In this document: positions 1 through 12,900 of the stretch, one piece after another
Position numbering within the stretch: position 1 is the first letter of the stretch
Layout: each line of letters opens with the position of its first letter
DNA from: Trichobilharzia szidati
Taxonomy: Eukaryota > Platyhelminthes > Trematoda > Strigeidida > Schistosomatidae
NCBI GenBank assembly: GCA_944472155.2
Contig: OX235273.1
Location: 83,508,793 to 83,572,792 of the forward strand
Reading direction: 5' to 3'
DNA: 64,000 bases
Translations under genes and position numbers: made by a program
Notes under the pieces: model-generated
The model's database searches: none
Seen by the model: only the letters and a program-made list of their open reading frames with translations
Told to the model about the DNA's origin: nothing

Positions 1-90
1 AAGTGGAGCGATAATCAGAGTTTAAATAAATATTATAAAAGTACAAAGGAGGTGGAAAATAAGAAAGGGTGGGAGGGTTTTGAATACAGT

Positions 91-1196
91 TCACCTAGGC
101 CAAGGGAGAGACAAAGGTAGAACAAACTTCTTTTGTATGCGAAGACTAGGATAGTTCTCTCGAATTCCCATAGCTTCGGCTAGGTGTAAAAGACGGTTTC
201 TGATTCCATTCGAAAGACTCGACGGAATACGATAGATAACTTTGAAGGCACTATTTTTGTCCACTTGGTGACCGCTATCAATCAAATGAGCCAAAATAGA
301 ACTTCGTATGGATTTTATTTGACCTTTTCCGAACCATGAAGGAAGATGCTCATTAATGCGTTTGTTCAGCTGTCTAGTTGTTCGCCTTATATAGCTTTCT
401 TCACAGGAGCAACTAAATTTATAGATACACATCGAAGTGGCACAACTAGGTAGCTTATCTTTCACTTGAGCAATCAAAATTGGTCGGCTGGAAAATGACA
501 AACAAAGGGTGGCGGCAGTATAAGTCCGTTTTATCGCTCTCGATAATCTCAGATGTAAGAGTTTACTAGCCACGTCCCCATTAGATTGAAGTTTCATGAA
601 CAGTTCTTTCTTTTTAACTGTTGTCAGTTTTTCTTTGTTGTATCTGGTATTCATGTGTCACCTAACAAATCTACTAGGATAACCCATTTGGACCAGCGTA
701 TTTTGGATATATCCTAGCTCATTTTCTAGGGAGTCATCTGTACAAATACGTCTTGCTCTATTCGTAAGGCATCTGACCAAATTGATTTTATATCGGATTG
801 GTACAAAACTGAGGAAATGTGTATATTGTCCTACAGATGTAGGTTTTCTATAGACATCTCTCTTGAGTGAACCTTCGTCTCTTCTGCTCAATTGGACGTC
901 AAGGAAATGTAATCCACCATCATGTTCTTCTTCACAAGTGAAGATGAGTGATGGATGTGCATCATTAAACTTTTTTAACATTTCATTCTTGTCAGTTTTC
1001 ACATCAAGAATAATGAACGTATCATCAACATAACGAAAATAAGAATCAGTTTCCTCTATTACTTGTCTCAATGGACCATTTTCAATCTTGGCTAGAAAGA
1101 AATCTGCCAAAATTGGCCCCAATGGAGAACCCATGGCAATACCGTCGATTTGCCTGTAGTAAAGGTTGTTGAATAAGAAATGTACATTCATAGTAC
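91..1196 (-). mobile_element. Penelope-like element, 3' part (RT core plus GIY-YIG endonuclease), degenerate
   Basis: Minus-strand reading gives two adjacent open segments in one frame (1191-658, then 654-91) separated by a single TGA. The first holds the PLE reverse transcriptase core: GIAMGSPLGP, then FRYVDDTFII with the catalytic YVDD, then LHFLDVQLSRR and VYRKPT. The second holds the GIY-YIG endonuclease region (SMCIYKFSCSC, then YIRRTTRQL) and ends with QKKFVLPLSLPW. The glycine of the usual YIGR is Arg here, which together with the internal stop argues for a dead copy. The 5' part of the RT is missing, and the fragment begins abruptly at 1196, where an oppositely oriented fragment of the same element starts. 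Homology to the PLE at 19855-21233 supports the assignment. The family copies itself by reverse transcription; this copy cannot. Confidence 0.88.
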
Positions 1197-1827
1197 GTTT
1201 ATGATATCAATGTGAATGGGAAGCAAATACTTTCCTTAGATGTAGCGTCACTGTTTACCAATGTACCACTTATGGAGACTGTGGATTTCATATGCCAACA
1301 GATACTAGAAAAGCAGAGTGACATCGGAATTCCAGTTATTAGTCTGAAAGAGTTGCTTTTAAGATGTACTATGAATGTACATTTCTTATTCAACAACCTT
1401 TACTACAGGCAAATCGACGGTATTGCCATGGGTTCTCCATTGGGGCCAATTTTGGCAGATTTCTTTCTAGCCAAGATTGAAAATGGTCCATTGAGACAAG
1501 TAATAGAGGAAACTGATTCTTATTTTCGTTATGTTGATGATACGTTCATTATTCTTGATGTGAAAACTGACAAGAATGAAATGTTAAAAAAGTTTAATGA
1601 TGCACATCCATCACTCATCTTCACTTGTGAAGAAGAACATGATGGTGGATTACATTTCCTTGACGTCCAATTGAGCAGAAGAGACGAAGGTTCACTCAAG
1701 AGAGATGTCTATAGAAAACCTACATCTGTAGGACAATATACACATTTCCTCAGTTTTGTACCAATCCGATATAAAATCAATTTGGTCAGATGCCTTACGA
1801 ATAGAGCAAGACGTATTTGTACAGATG
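735..1827. repeat. 462-bp inverted repeat (735-1196 / 1366-1827), spacer 169 bp
   Basis: Two oppositely oriented pieces of the same PLE form the arms. The arms give identical translation across the RT core. PLEs are known for copies joined in direct or inverted partial tandems, so this may be a natural insertion structure. A fold-back assembly artefact is the main alternative. Confidence 0.85.
1197..1827 (+). mobile_element. Penelope-like element fragment, RT palm region, head-to-head with the preceding one
   Basis: The plus-strand frame from 1197 reads YDINVNGKQILSLDVASLFT, followed by the RT core GIAMGSPLGP and YVDDTFII. It then breaks off at ACRICTD-like coding around 1827, where sequence of the segmental duplication begins. 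The 1366-1827 part is the reverse complement of 735-1196, and the predicted proteins are identical for about 150 residues. It lacks both the N-terminal region and the endonuclease. The open frame runs on to 1880 only by reading into flanking DNA. Confidence 0.88.
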
Positions 1828-1879
1828 TCTCCACGAATCCAAGCAACACTAGTGATGTTTTTCCCTCAAGAACCAGATG

Positions 1880-4300
1880 AATAAATGAATGCTTGTGTCA
1901 TAAGTAGTCACAAAATTGCAGCCATTCACACATTTTCATATTCACACAGTCTTGCTCATTCATCATCCGTCTTCATCTCCATGATTTCCTTCCAGATTTG
2001 ACATTATTGTTCAGATTTGTGATCCTCTCATCTTGAAACTGTGATTATCGCGGGCAAAATGAAACAGGGAAACGTAGATCTGAGTCTCATGAATTCACTA
2101 TTCACAGCTGATAATAAAAGCGATGGGGTCTGAACATTATTCCAAATAGGCAAATAAGTCTCACAAGTCGAAATTCTGGTATTTCAGACACTGAGACATC
2201 CGCCCAACATAATAACAATAACAGCTTCATTGAGTACAAAATGTTCACACAATATTCACAATATGTGGCATAGTCTATCGCATAATGTTTCCTCTTCGTG
2301 CAACATCTTCCAGCAAAATAGCAATCTAAGGTACAGCATGTGACACAGTGCTGGTCGATCTGAAGAATAAGATAATCCCTCATGGTATTTTGTCCTCGTC
2401 ACCGGAAGATACTTAGGAGTAGATTGAAAGCGAATTATAATTGTGCGTGAATGCATTCGGAAGCTCAGGGACATAATTGAATGTTTGAATTAAGGGGAAA
2501 TATAGAAAATTGTATGCATTGTGTGGGATGAAAGTTCAGGTAGTTCAGCAATTCAAACAGGTCGCTGTTCACACATTCAAATAAATCCTAATTTTCTAAC
2601 ATTCTAAATCTGTAAGATTTACTCCACTGATTTCAAAAGATTATTTGAATAGCCCCTGTACATTGTTGGTGTAATGGTGCTATCCATGTCTGCAGTGAAG
2701 TATGCAAGGATGACGAAACATTTTACAACTCACTGATGCATTTCTGAAATCCGCCAATACGAAATCATTGATTGTAGTTATGGGCATTTGAAAGATTAGG
2801 TCTTTCGAGAGATGTATGAATCATTTCTCAGAAACACACCAAATGTGGTCTATTTGCGTCTAAGTACATCTTTCAACCAGGGTTGATATGCTTAACATGA
2901 ATGCATATCGCGGATATCTTCAGCTTCCCACGAAGTAAGTAAATTAGTGACTATCTGCCACAATCATGTTTAGCTGAACATTGTCTCTGGTTGGCATTAA
3001 TTTAAAGCATAACCAGAGGTGAAGGCATCACCTGGTGACCTGATAACTACTGTGATGGCGTCAATGGATGTCGTTTGTAGCCATTATTGTTATTAATATT
3101 ACAAGGATCAATCATAAATGCACTGATGTCGGTAACCAGGAGAAATTCCATTTGCTCTAGAATACACAGATAATATAGCCTGTTTGAATTAGGATGCGAA
3201 CAATTACAGTCTTCTAGACATACTGAGTCCAAATATGAGAACTTTAGGTATGAGTTTCACTAAAGTCAGATGTGAGGTGGTGTCACACGAAAGAGTAGAG
3301 AGTGGTATGTATGGCATTCGTCTACTTTTGAGAGAGAGTGTGTTGTGTGAAGTAGTTTTCTCTGCTAGACTGTAAAAATGTAGATGACATGATCTTTGAG
3401 GGTGGAAAGTGTGAAAAGTTTAGCAGATTGGCATCGTGGATGGCTCCTTTAGGTCCCTGAATCTGGGTGGAGAAGTATGGACAGTTCTATTGAAATTAGA
3501 CGTGCAGTGATCAAAAAGAGGAACATGTTTGAGACATCGGCATACATTTGTTCGTGAGTTATCCGAGTTATCTAAGAGATGCTAAAATAAATAGGTTGGA
3601 TATAACTGCTTATGGTTGTATACAGTGCAGGAGGAAATGCGCTTTCACTTGTGTAAGGCTCCAATATATGGGAAAGAGTAGGTAGTATATGCTTGGGCAC
3701 AGTTACAATGAAATAACCCAAAGACAGACAAAAATACAAAATGAAAAGAAACATTTCTCCTCTGTGTAAAGAAAATAATTTAGTTTTTGTAAAACCTCAG
3801 AAGAATTGTGACGTCAAATGCATGGGCCGGAGTGATAGGATTGAGTCAGTCACAGTGGTGGAGCCAGAAGACCTAGCTTAATGTTGATAAGAAATCTAAT
3901 ATATAGTTAAGCTATATCCCTGTATGCAGTTACACACAGCCACAAAACAAGACGTGATTGGGCAGGAGATAAAAGATCTAATATCAAAATGTGGAGGGAT
4001 AAATTGAAAGCTTGGGGTTCACTTATCAAATCAGCTGAAATACATGCAGTGGAAATGATTGAACACCTCTTTCATACATCTGAAAAAGTTTACTACACCC
4101 ACAACAAATGAGGAGGATGAAGGATAAATGTATCAACCAATATTCGAAGTTGTGTAGCTGCAATAGATATATCCTCGAACAATATATTGAGTTTGAATCG
4201 TCAATCAGTAAATAATGTTGTTTCACCGTATGATATATTCAATAAACAAGTTATTATAGATCCATGTCTTCATATCTTTACGAAGAATTATTTGGAACTC
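1880..4300. other. Non-coding part of duplication copy A
   Basis: No frame here shows a recognisable domain or consistent coding signal in both copies. Short open frames (for example 2102-2383 minus) are broken in copy B. Around 3850-4020 there is a stretch whose diverged reverse complement recurs at about 23640-23860. Confidence 0.6.
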
Positions 4301-4319
4301 CACTAATCCCCCTTTGAAG

Positions 4320-4600
4320 AAATTTGAATATTCAACAATATTGTTGTGAAATCATTCTTGGGATGATACCACGAAGCAGCTTTCTGGATATTGGGAATGC
4401 TAAATGGGACGTTTGTGTGTACTCCAACCGGCAGCCATTTCGAGGTGGATATCGAATGTTACACCAATGAAAACTTAAGCCTGAGGATAAATGAAAAATT
4501 GTTAATTATGGTAAACATTCTCCACTTGTAAGAGTCATTGAAAAGGCCGCTGACGGATTTTCTTAAAACATCTATGCGTCCATCTCAATTATACATTCGA
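4320..4600 (+). repeat. Recurrent coding-like segment (FEVDIE motif), copy A
   Basis: Read from 4410, the plus strand gives FVCTPTGSHFEVDIECY and NENLSLRINEKL before a stop. The same conceptual peptide, diverged, occurs at 53310-53600 (copy B), 47500-47740 (plus) and 23140-23400 (minus, where it is still open: TSTEEYFEVDIEW). Upstream, the peptide KSFL...YHEAAFWIL is also shared with the minus-strand copy. I do not recognise the protein. Conservation of the reading frame among diverged copies suggests an exon of a duplicated gene, or a fragment of an unrecognised mobile element, now a pseudogene here. Confidence 0.5.
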
Positions 4601-4694
4601 TACCAAATACGATTTATGCATTATGAAATAATTTAAAGTTTCGAGTGACATTTTCTCCAATATTAAACTAGTTTACGCCAACATGAAATTATGT

Positions 4695-5089
4695 CATGAA
4701 TTGTCTAACAAACACATTCAGACTTCTGCATCAAAAAGTCATAAAATATGGTTCTGAAGTTCATTCACATAAACCTTTTGGTATTTCCAACCAGTGGAAA
4801 ACAGAAAGGTACGGTTTTTAATTTTGTTTTCAACCTATCAAACGTGAACTTGGTGTGAACATATTTAGTTTGGGAGTAAGGTTCGAATTCATAGAATCAA
4901 GTGAGAAGAACATATCAGGATGTGGTTGCAGTTTTAGTTACTTTCCTATACGCTTACGGATACAAATCTCGGACAATTCGCTCCATCTGTAAGTCACTAC
5001 TAGGAAAAATATGTATACTGGTGTATCGATTGAAATCCTATATGAATGGCTACCTCGTTTTACGGTGTATATGCAAATACGTCCAATAA
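4695..5089 (+). pseudogene. Unrecognised coding-like stretch, stop-containing in copy A
   Basis: Starting with MNCLTNTFRLLHQK, this frame is open for about 40 residues and then hits TAA. In copy B the same frame (53687-53983) is open for 98 residues. No domain is recognised. It lies just downstream of the FEVDIE-type segment and could belong to the same decayed gene. This may be chance. Confidence 0.25.
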
Positions 5090-5099
5090 GGAACATTTT

Positions 5100-7700
5100 C
5101 AGTCAAAAGTGCGGAGTGGCAACTGGATGCATGTTGAGTTCGTAAGGCGAATTTTTGAAAGTGAGTCACGGAAAATCACAATCAACAAGCTTCATTTCAG
5201 TTATTATTAGGTGGATAGCAAAACTATTTTACACACTGATAACACTTATTGTAGTCTCATCATAGAAACTCTTACAACAGCTCACCAACAAACCAATTCC
5301 ATTAATGTACAAAGAAACGATAGTTATAAATTTCGCGTATGATGGTAGCATTTGCCCAAGCATTTTCTGTGAAAAGTGAAAAATTGCACTGAATGAATAC
5401 GGACGACAAGAAACGAAGGCAGGTGACCTGAAAACATTCTGAAGTTGTTATGATGGGCGTAGCTGGAGCAGACTGTGATGCGCAACCTTCTCATCAGCTA
5501 CTGATTGACTGACACCAATAACAGGGAAGTCGAATAGAAATAATAATAATATCACCTAGATTATTGGTCAAATATTTCTGTTCTTGAAACCTTATTCCTT
5601 TTTACTACAATAGTATCATAATGATTTTAGTACGGATATAGAAACTATTCATATTCCTTAACTGATTAACCTGAAATTATATCGTATTAGAATTCTTGGT
5701 CTGATACACAAGGTGCAGAAATCATATAATTACAAGTGTTAGTAAACTTGAGGCTTAATGAAAAACATGAGTAGGGTATTGGTTAAAAATGTTGGATATA
5801 AAAGACAAGTTTAAAATTACATGGACATATTATGCGACCTTTATATAACTTAAACAAGGTTAATTGACTGATACAAGATAAGTAGAAGTCAAATAATGCT
5901 TTGAAGAGTATGAGTGGAGATAAACCTTGGGGGATATGAAATGTCGAATCAGACATAAATAAAATACGAGGTAAAGGATAGAATGATATTTCTACAATGC
6001 TAGAGAAGGAATGGCAACAGTTTCGAACTGAATAAACAAGTTTGATTTCCACTGTTTAATAGCTAACCATTCAGTGTTTCTTGGCAAATCTATAAATTAC
6101 TCTAATTGATAACGGTTGGGCGAGTGATCTTTTTTCATTTCATCTGCTGAACTGCTGACTCTCTGTTCAAAACTCTGTGTATACACCTAACATGTTCGTG
6201 TAGTGTATGATATTCCTCCCTCCACGCAGTCATTTTCAGTAATCATTTAGAACAGCTATTTATCAAACGACGTTTCGGAATACACAAGATGATGCAAAAC
6301 AGTTCCACGATTTACTGAAATTTCTTGTGATATAAAGTTGAAAAATATTTTCAGCTGAGTGCCATTAATGTATGATATCAATAAGTGCTGAACCATGGCT
6401 ACTTCGAAATACTGTGAAATGGTTATCTACTATGGCGAATCTTCGCTGATTACATGATTAAGATAAGTGTGAATTCTCATTCACCATACACTAATCAGTA
6501 TTATTACCTCATATTTTTACTATTTCGCTCAGTCTTTCGACAGTACATTTTCATGTAAATATAACGACACACAGTTGTGATAACAAACTATACGATGTGA
6601 CTTACAAACACACCACATTTTTCAACATGAACTTCGCCTTCGAGTAACGCGATTCTAATTTAATAAACAGAATTATCGTTTTAGCGTGTTATCTGTGAAT
6701 GTGGTAGTGTTAGCAAATTACATTACATTAAACTTTTCAAGATGGACTTCGGATCACAATAGCGCTATTCTAATATAATATACAGAATTACTGTTTCGAT
6801 TCTGTAATGTGTCAATGTGTAAGTGTACAACTTGTGATACACACAATCCTTGACAAACTGCATTGAAAAAAGTCAGAGATAAAATAAAGTTTCAATGAAT
6901 TGTTCAACAATTTATCGCAAAGTTCGAAATACTTGAAATTTTGAAATGAATCATTTTTTGTTTATGTTGTAACTTGTTATTCACATGTGGTATGATCTTT
7001 ACTATACGAGAGACAAAGTCAAGTCAAACAAATTTACACTTCAAAGTTATCGTTATCGTGAAATACTAAATGAGATGAACACTCTGTTCAGGTTTAGATA
7101 CTTAGTTTACTGTGTAAGACTAATACAAAGTAATAGAAGCAAAACTTATATTTCAGAGAATTCAGTCTCTCTATCTGTATAGCTGAAATTATTTACAATT
7201 TTTCTTGAGAGAGGGTGATAACGAAAGCGATGATTTGTCTCCATCATAGGTGTTGATATTATTCAATGCATAAGAAGAGTAGAATAAGTGTCTCGGAGTT
7301 AATTAATGAGGTGAATAATAATTCAATGAATGAGTAGAAATCAGAATGCGCACAGAAACGAAGGAAAGAATGCAATTATTTCAATAATTTGCTTTATTCC
7401 GAAACAGTACTTGTGATATAAGATGGAATTGTCAGCATTTGTACTACAGTATTGCATCCAGTTAGTACATCATCAATAAATAGAATTCTACATAGATTGA
7501 GGAAATCTCAGTTTATCATGACAACAAAATATTGGCATGTCGGTAGCAAATCCAAAGCTGAACAGTGTTTGAAAGTGTTAGAAATGTGGGAGCTGTCATA
7601 TTTACTGGCGTTAGCGAGAGAAAGAAACAAAGCAGCACATAACGGAAAAAAGAGGGGGAGATAAAAGGAAAACAAAGAAAGAAAATGTTGTACCTATAAA
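5100..7700. other. Non-coding AT-rich DNA of copy A
   Basis: No protein domain was found on either strand. The 5783-6052 minus open frame is kept in copy B (54774-55043). A diverged relative of the DNA lies at 48180-48540, but its frame shows no clear conservation. About 6150-6700 has a diverged relative at 50060-50650. Confidence 0.5.
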
Positions 7701-7733
7701 TGATGTGAGTTGGAAAGAAGAGATCCAGTTGTA

Positions 7734-10530
7734 CTACTGACTATTTAATGAATTATATGCGTCACGCCTAATGCTTTCTTTATCACACAGAACACGAGCT
7801 AAGTAGGGTATGGTTGAGTTTTTGTACTTGCTGGTGCGAGCATATAGTTTTCTATGTAGGCTTCTGGTTTTACCTGATGAGATGCAAGAGGAGAGTTGTG
7901 GGTGAAGAGGGTGGTGTGAGTTAGGTAAAATGGATTTGGCCCATTTTTCACATGAGTCCATGTGCCTGTCAACCAGAATATTAACAAGCTGGCTAAGTGG
8001 CACGTTGCTTACCCTGTTGACAACCTTTAACATCCTGCGTAATATGTTATAGTCTTTCTTCAGTAGCCCTGGAAAAACTAAGAGGGAAAACAAGAGAATA
8101 ATAGGCAGAATGCAAGAGTTAACGAATCGTAGGAGTAAGGGTTGGGTTATACAAGAATGTTTTAACTTCTTGATATAGAAGGTAAGACGGAATATTTTCT
8201 TAGAAATCGTCAAGATATGAGACGACCAGGAGAGATCAGTAGATAGAATGACGCCTAGGTATTTAAATTCCGATTTGGTTTCTATTTCAGTACCATCTAT
8301 GTTGCATACCTCGTGAGAGCCAACCAGTTTGTTTAGGTCGGATTTATGCCTAAAGGTGAAATTGACTGTTTGGCATTTGGAGGGGTTTAAGGTGAGACCG
8401 TTTTCCTTGGACCACCGGCTGATTTCTGACAGAAAGCCATTACGTTTAGAGCAGTCGCTTTGACATTTGACAGGGAAAGATACTGTCAGGTCGTCAGCAT
8501 ATTTGACAAAATTAATGTCATTTGAAGATGGTAAGTCGTGTAGAAAGAGAGAAAGAAAAGTGGGGAGAGTACAGCACCTTGGGGGACACTAGCTTCAGTG
8601 AGCACAGCAGAGGAGGATTTACCCTTCTATACGGTGTACTGCATTCTGTTAGAGAAGTAGGAATGCAGCCAGTTAGTGACCCAGGACTCAATTTTTGTCA
8701 TAGAGAGCTTATTTAGCAGGAGACATCTAGGTACGGAGTCGAAAGCAGAAGTGAAGTCGAGAAACGTGCAGTGGACGTATGTGGCACCTTTATCTAATGA
8801 TGAGACGATACTGTTGTGCAAGACAGCTGCAGCGTCTAAAGTGCTCCTACCCTGTCTATAGGCAAATTGTTTGTGGTCTTCGAAGATTTTAAGGGAGGGT
8901 TCAAGTTTAAGAAGTATTAGTTTTTCCATGAGCTTTAGAAACGGGGGGGTGATGGCAATGGATCTGAACTTTACGTTATTGCTGTTTCCAGGTTTAGGGA
9001 CAGGGACTATTTTAATGTCTTTGCATGCATCAGGTACGACATTTCTGGAGAAAGAAGCATTTAGGATGTTAGTTAGTGGAGAACATAAAGCATCTGCACA
9101 TTGTTTTAGAACATATGCAGGTATACAATCAGGGCCAAGGCTACGTGAGGGCTTGAGCGTTTTAAGACATTTAAGAACATCGACAGCATTAAAGTCATGA
9201 AAATTTTCAGCTACATGATAAGCAACATTAGAAGTAGTTATAGTAGAAGGACAACGTATAAAAGACTGATTAAGAGCATTAACATCATAAGAGGGAAAAG
9301 CATTACAACGCTTACTATTGTCAGTAATTTCATTAGAAAGTTTCCACATGCTGATAGGAGATTTGCATGATAAAAGTGTATCATTGTAGATAGCATTAAG
9401 ATTTTTGATTTCAGATTTGATTTCAGCATTAATCTTTTTGAGTCCTAACTTATCTTTGGATTTGTATAATGTTTCTTTTCGCCTGCGAAGTTGTTTGAGA
9501 TAAGGAGATGAGAAGCGGTCGAGGCGTTTGAATAGTGTTTGTTTGGGACAGCATATAGCAAGGCAGAACTTAAGATAATCCGTTATATTGACAATTGTGT
9601 CATCTAATGAACTTTCATGGAATAAATCCCAGTTAATATTTTTAACATACACCTTAGATTGAGTAAGTTGTCAGATGAGTAGCATCTTTGTTGTGCTTTC
9701 ATAGACAGATGTGAGAAGACTTTAATATGTGTTTTGCTGTATATTTTTGGTAGAACACGAACAATAGAGTGATCAGAGTTAAGTATCGGTGCACGTTTAC
9801 GTGTTTCGTATATTCCTTCGTCATTTGTGAAAACTAAATCGAATGTTTTGTCAAGTCGAGTGGGGAATTCGACTATGTTTGTGTGACCAAGTGCTTCAAG
9901 GAAAGAGCATTCTGACGAGTTGAAGTCCCCAGTAATAACAGATAGAGAGTTGTCGAAGTTGGCAGCGTCAAACATGGTGAATTCGTCAGCAAAATTTGAA
10001 AGATTAGATAGTGAGCAACTTAGAGAAATGTACATGTTTGTAACAAAGATATGTTTATATTTCGGGAGATGTTTGGGACGACAATTGACGGTAATACAGT
10101 CTATGAAGTCATTTGAGAATGAGAAGCAAACATTATTAGAAACAGACCATTTGGAGCGAATAAAATTTGCTACGCCGCCCCCATTTTTCTTATTACGAAA
10201 TTGTCGGTCTTGCCAAAATAGGATGAAGTCCTTTAGTGAGATGAGATTATCATCATACAGTTCATGTAACCATTTTTCTTGTAATGTGATTATCGCAGTA
10301 TTATGATAAGTGTCAGTGGACATCAAAGATTGTAGGTACATTATCTTGTTAGGAGGAGAGCGGCAGGTAGTGTTCATTATGACAGGGACCGTAGTTAGGT
10401 GTATTGGTGTACGTTTAAGAGCTCTCTGTCAACCACTAAGATGCTTCCTCTTTGATTTCTTGGGAATATGAAAGTCATTGGGTCGTAAATGATTAATAAA
10501 GTTGCGAGAGTAAATGATCCTGTTAGAATT
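7734..10530 (-). mobile_element. CR1/jockey-superfamily non-LTR retrotransposon, dead copy (in duplication A)
   Basis: On the minus strand, 10377-9604 encodes an APE-type endonuclease (TLQEKWLHE, GGGVANF, GDFNSSECSF, LDKTFDLVFTND, LNSDHSIVRV). Then 9652-8627 encodes the RT fingers and palm start (RSLGPDCIPAYVL, VPVPKPGNSNN, FAYRQGRSTLDAA, DFTSAFDSVPR). After a shift, 8540-7734 carries KYADDLTVSF (the catalytic YADD), EFKYLGVILS and a C-terminal tail. The reading frame is broken by a one-base shift near 9650, a TAG after MQYTV at about 8625 and a two-base CT slippage near 8560; copy B shares all of these. Copy A additionally has TGA for Trp at about 10432 (LSGWQ in copy B). The 5' region with any first ORF is missing. 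The family copies by target-primed reverse transcription; this copy cannot encode a working protein. Confidence 0.9.
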
Positions 10531-10539
10531 CATATTTAG

Positions 10540-11220
10540 GTGATAAATAAATAGGAGTAAACAGTATATGGATGAAATATGTAGATATCATAATAGCAGG
10601 CCCAAAAATTCGAACAGGCCGCAAAGGTCACGTTGTTCTTCAATAATAATAATAATAGTAACTTCATTCTGTACACGGTTTATATAATGCACAGGATTTC
10701 CACTAGAGTTTATTCTATGATAAATTCCCCTTGTCCAGGATGTCCAGGTAAAATATTAATTGATAGTGGATCGTGTGACACTGTGGTATCCAACCTGAAC
10801 AGAAAACCGATCACATATAATATGTGTTCTTTGTCTCCTTCGTGAAATGCATCACATTTGGTTGAATGACAATTATAAAATTTTCAGGAGTACATTTTGC
10901 CATTTAAGGACAGAACTCAGACACAGTTATCAGGTATATTGTGATAGGCTTCCACCCATGATTAGGCTTTTTCTCAAGTTTAGTGGAAACTTGAGAATCA
11001 GTAGGTCGTTCACTTTTAAAATACTAGCCAGGGTGACTAATTCCATTAGAGGTCATAATTTATTAGATTTAAACAAAATGAACAATGAAGAATATATTCC
11101 ATATATTGATTACAAGAGTTTTCGGTTGACTCAATTTCAAGCAGGCCACCTGTAAAATGTGGGAGTTCTGAAGAAATACAAGGGTTGTCAGGAGTTAGAA
11201 AAACAAACAGACAGAAATCA
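10540..11220. other. Non-coding DNA with a short AAT repeat
   Basis: Contains a small (AAT)n tract near 10640 followed by a stretch resembling that near 2200 and 50600 (AACTTCATT...GTACA). No recognisable coding region. In copy B this interval carries an extra retroposed insert. Confidence 0.5.
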
Positions 11221-11232
11221 AGTGAGTATAAA

Positions 11233-11481
11233 TCAACCAAGTTTCGACCATTCTGGAAGAAGTGATTGGATAATTTTCTTTTGTATGCACATTTCCGATT
11301 TCTCTAATTGAGTGGCTGAGGCTCCATCAATGACAGGGAGGTTAAAGAGAATTGCCTTCGCTGGGTCGATCTTCTCTTTGTAGATTAATTTGAGGGAGGT
11401 GCTTGTTGCGACCAAATCATCAGTGTTGACAAGGTGGTGGATTGTCGCACTCCTTATACAGCCACCACAAACCGTCTGCAA
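11233..11481 (-). mobile_element. Penelope-like element relic, C-terminal end (copy A)
   Basis: The minus-strand peptide includes HHLVNTDDLVA, LKLIYKEK and MCIQKKIIQSLLPEWSK. It aligns in order with the C-terminal end of the PLE at 19855-21233 (EHLVDNDHPIS, FKVIYKAK, LCVQKKFVQPLQLSW). Only the region after the GIY-YIG core survives. The equivalent relic in copy B is 60589-60837. Confidence 0.75.
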
Positions 11482-11499
11482 AATAATAATTCAAATGAT

Positions 11500-12680
11500 G
11501 CAGTTAGATAGACGAACCAAATTATGGTATTATTATTCATTACTTGCATTCAGAATGGAACACTGGGATTCAACTGCACATCTCCAATCCACTTCGTTCT
11601 CTACACACAAAACTTCATTTCCTCGTCATTTGATCTTCCTTCTCTATTTCACCTTTGCACTTTTAACGCGTCATTTCTCATTCGTCATCCACTCGGGGAT
11701 CACTGTCAAGTGTGATACCACTTGAAGTTCCCCCTGAGCATATTTCCATTCCAACTCCATTTCACCCTGTATATTTGTTCAGTAATAGGTTGATAGTTAT
11801 TTCACTGAACTGCTAGACCACTTCGTTGCTTATCCTTCATAAGCAGTCATGTGATCTGCAGTATGGAGATCAATGGCGCTTTCAACGCCACAAGCATTAA
11901 CTCTTTAGACCACATATTTTGTCTTGACTGTAGTGTTGAGATATCATGTGTCTTCCTTTATCTTCAGTGCAGCCTATTTTCACATTGATTACAGAGTAAT
12001 GAATGCCTGCCTCATCTTCCCGATTGGATCCTATTTGACTCTGATGTCCTTGCCCATGCCACCTGCCACTGAAACGATGCTGATTAGGTCAGGTGAGTGA
12101 AAGAAGTGGATTCACTCAAGGTTCTCTTGTTGATGTTACTGAATCTTGTTGTTTCTGGTTTGATAACAACTCCCCCCTCTCTGTCCTGTATTTGTTCACA
12201 CGACGTTCAATTTTCACCGTCTCTCTTGCAAACTTGCTGCTCTACGGTTGCATATTTTCGCGTTTCCGCTCTTTGCGACATGTTAAACTCATTCCTGGTG
12301 AATGCACCATAAACGTCGAAAACCTCGGTATGAAAGAGTTAAGACGTCAGTGAATCACCAGATCACTGCTCGTCAAATGAAAACCAAATTCCTCAAACCG
12401 AAATTACTGATTTCAATATTGGTTGAGCTTATTTGGAATAACACACAGTGATACAGTGTCAAAAACTGGACGACATCTAGACCACAATTTATTGTTCATA
12501 TTCATATCAGTTTATTCTCATGGCTTCTTAATATGCTTTGCATACTTTCTCTCTTTCTCTCCCTCTCTCTTGTTCTGTTTCCTTCTTGTTTTTATAGAAA
12601 TTATCCATTTACTCGGTAAAGCGTTGCGTCATTTGATGAAGATTCAGGGATTAGACTCACCCTCCACCTAACTATGTTAT
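11500..12680. other. Non-coding DNA, copy A
   Basis: Contains a pyrimidine-rich CTCTTT tract around 12545-12590. No domains are seen. Relative to copy B, A has 33 extra bases near 11558, removed in B between two short AAT repeats. Confidence 0.5.
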
Positions 12681-12689
12681 TAATTTTTA

Positions 12690-12900
12690 CTACTTTCAAC
12701 TTACTGGGTGATTAAATGCAAGTGAATGTGTTGCAGTGGTTGAAGCTTCTTCTAGTTTTTATAACGTATCATGGGCAATCATTCTGGATCCAGTTGAATC
12801 TCTATGTTCCGATAGTCTAATTAAATGTAGTCTACTGGTTTGACCTACATAATTGACCTCGCAGTCATTACATGGTGTCTGCACCGGAAATATGGAAAAT
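12690..12900 (-). mobile_element. Penelope-like element relic, GIY-YIG endonuclease region of another family (copy A)
   Basis: The minus strand reads TPCNDCEVNYVGQTSRLHLI, then RLSEHRDSTGSR and MIAHDTL. The pattern C-x2-C, a YVGQTSR active-site block with the conserved Arg, and a following EH match the PLE-type GIY-YIG nuclease. The frame fails soon after. The first half of the element is absent. The same relic is present in copy B at about 62030-62215. Confidence 0.7.

Noticed and set aside
6240..6300. CCGAAACGTCG on the minus strand as a hammerhead end
   Set aside because: No CUGANGA partner at the right distance; at most a very decayed PLE end.
10730..10800. Peptide ILIDSGSCDTVVS resembling a retroviral-type aspartic protease site
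   Set aside because: Isolated short motif with no flanking pol-like sequence; probably chance.
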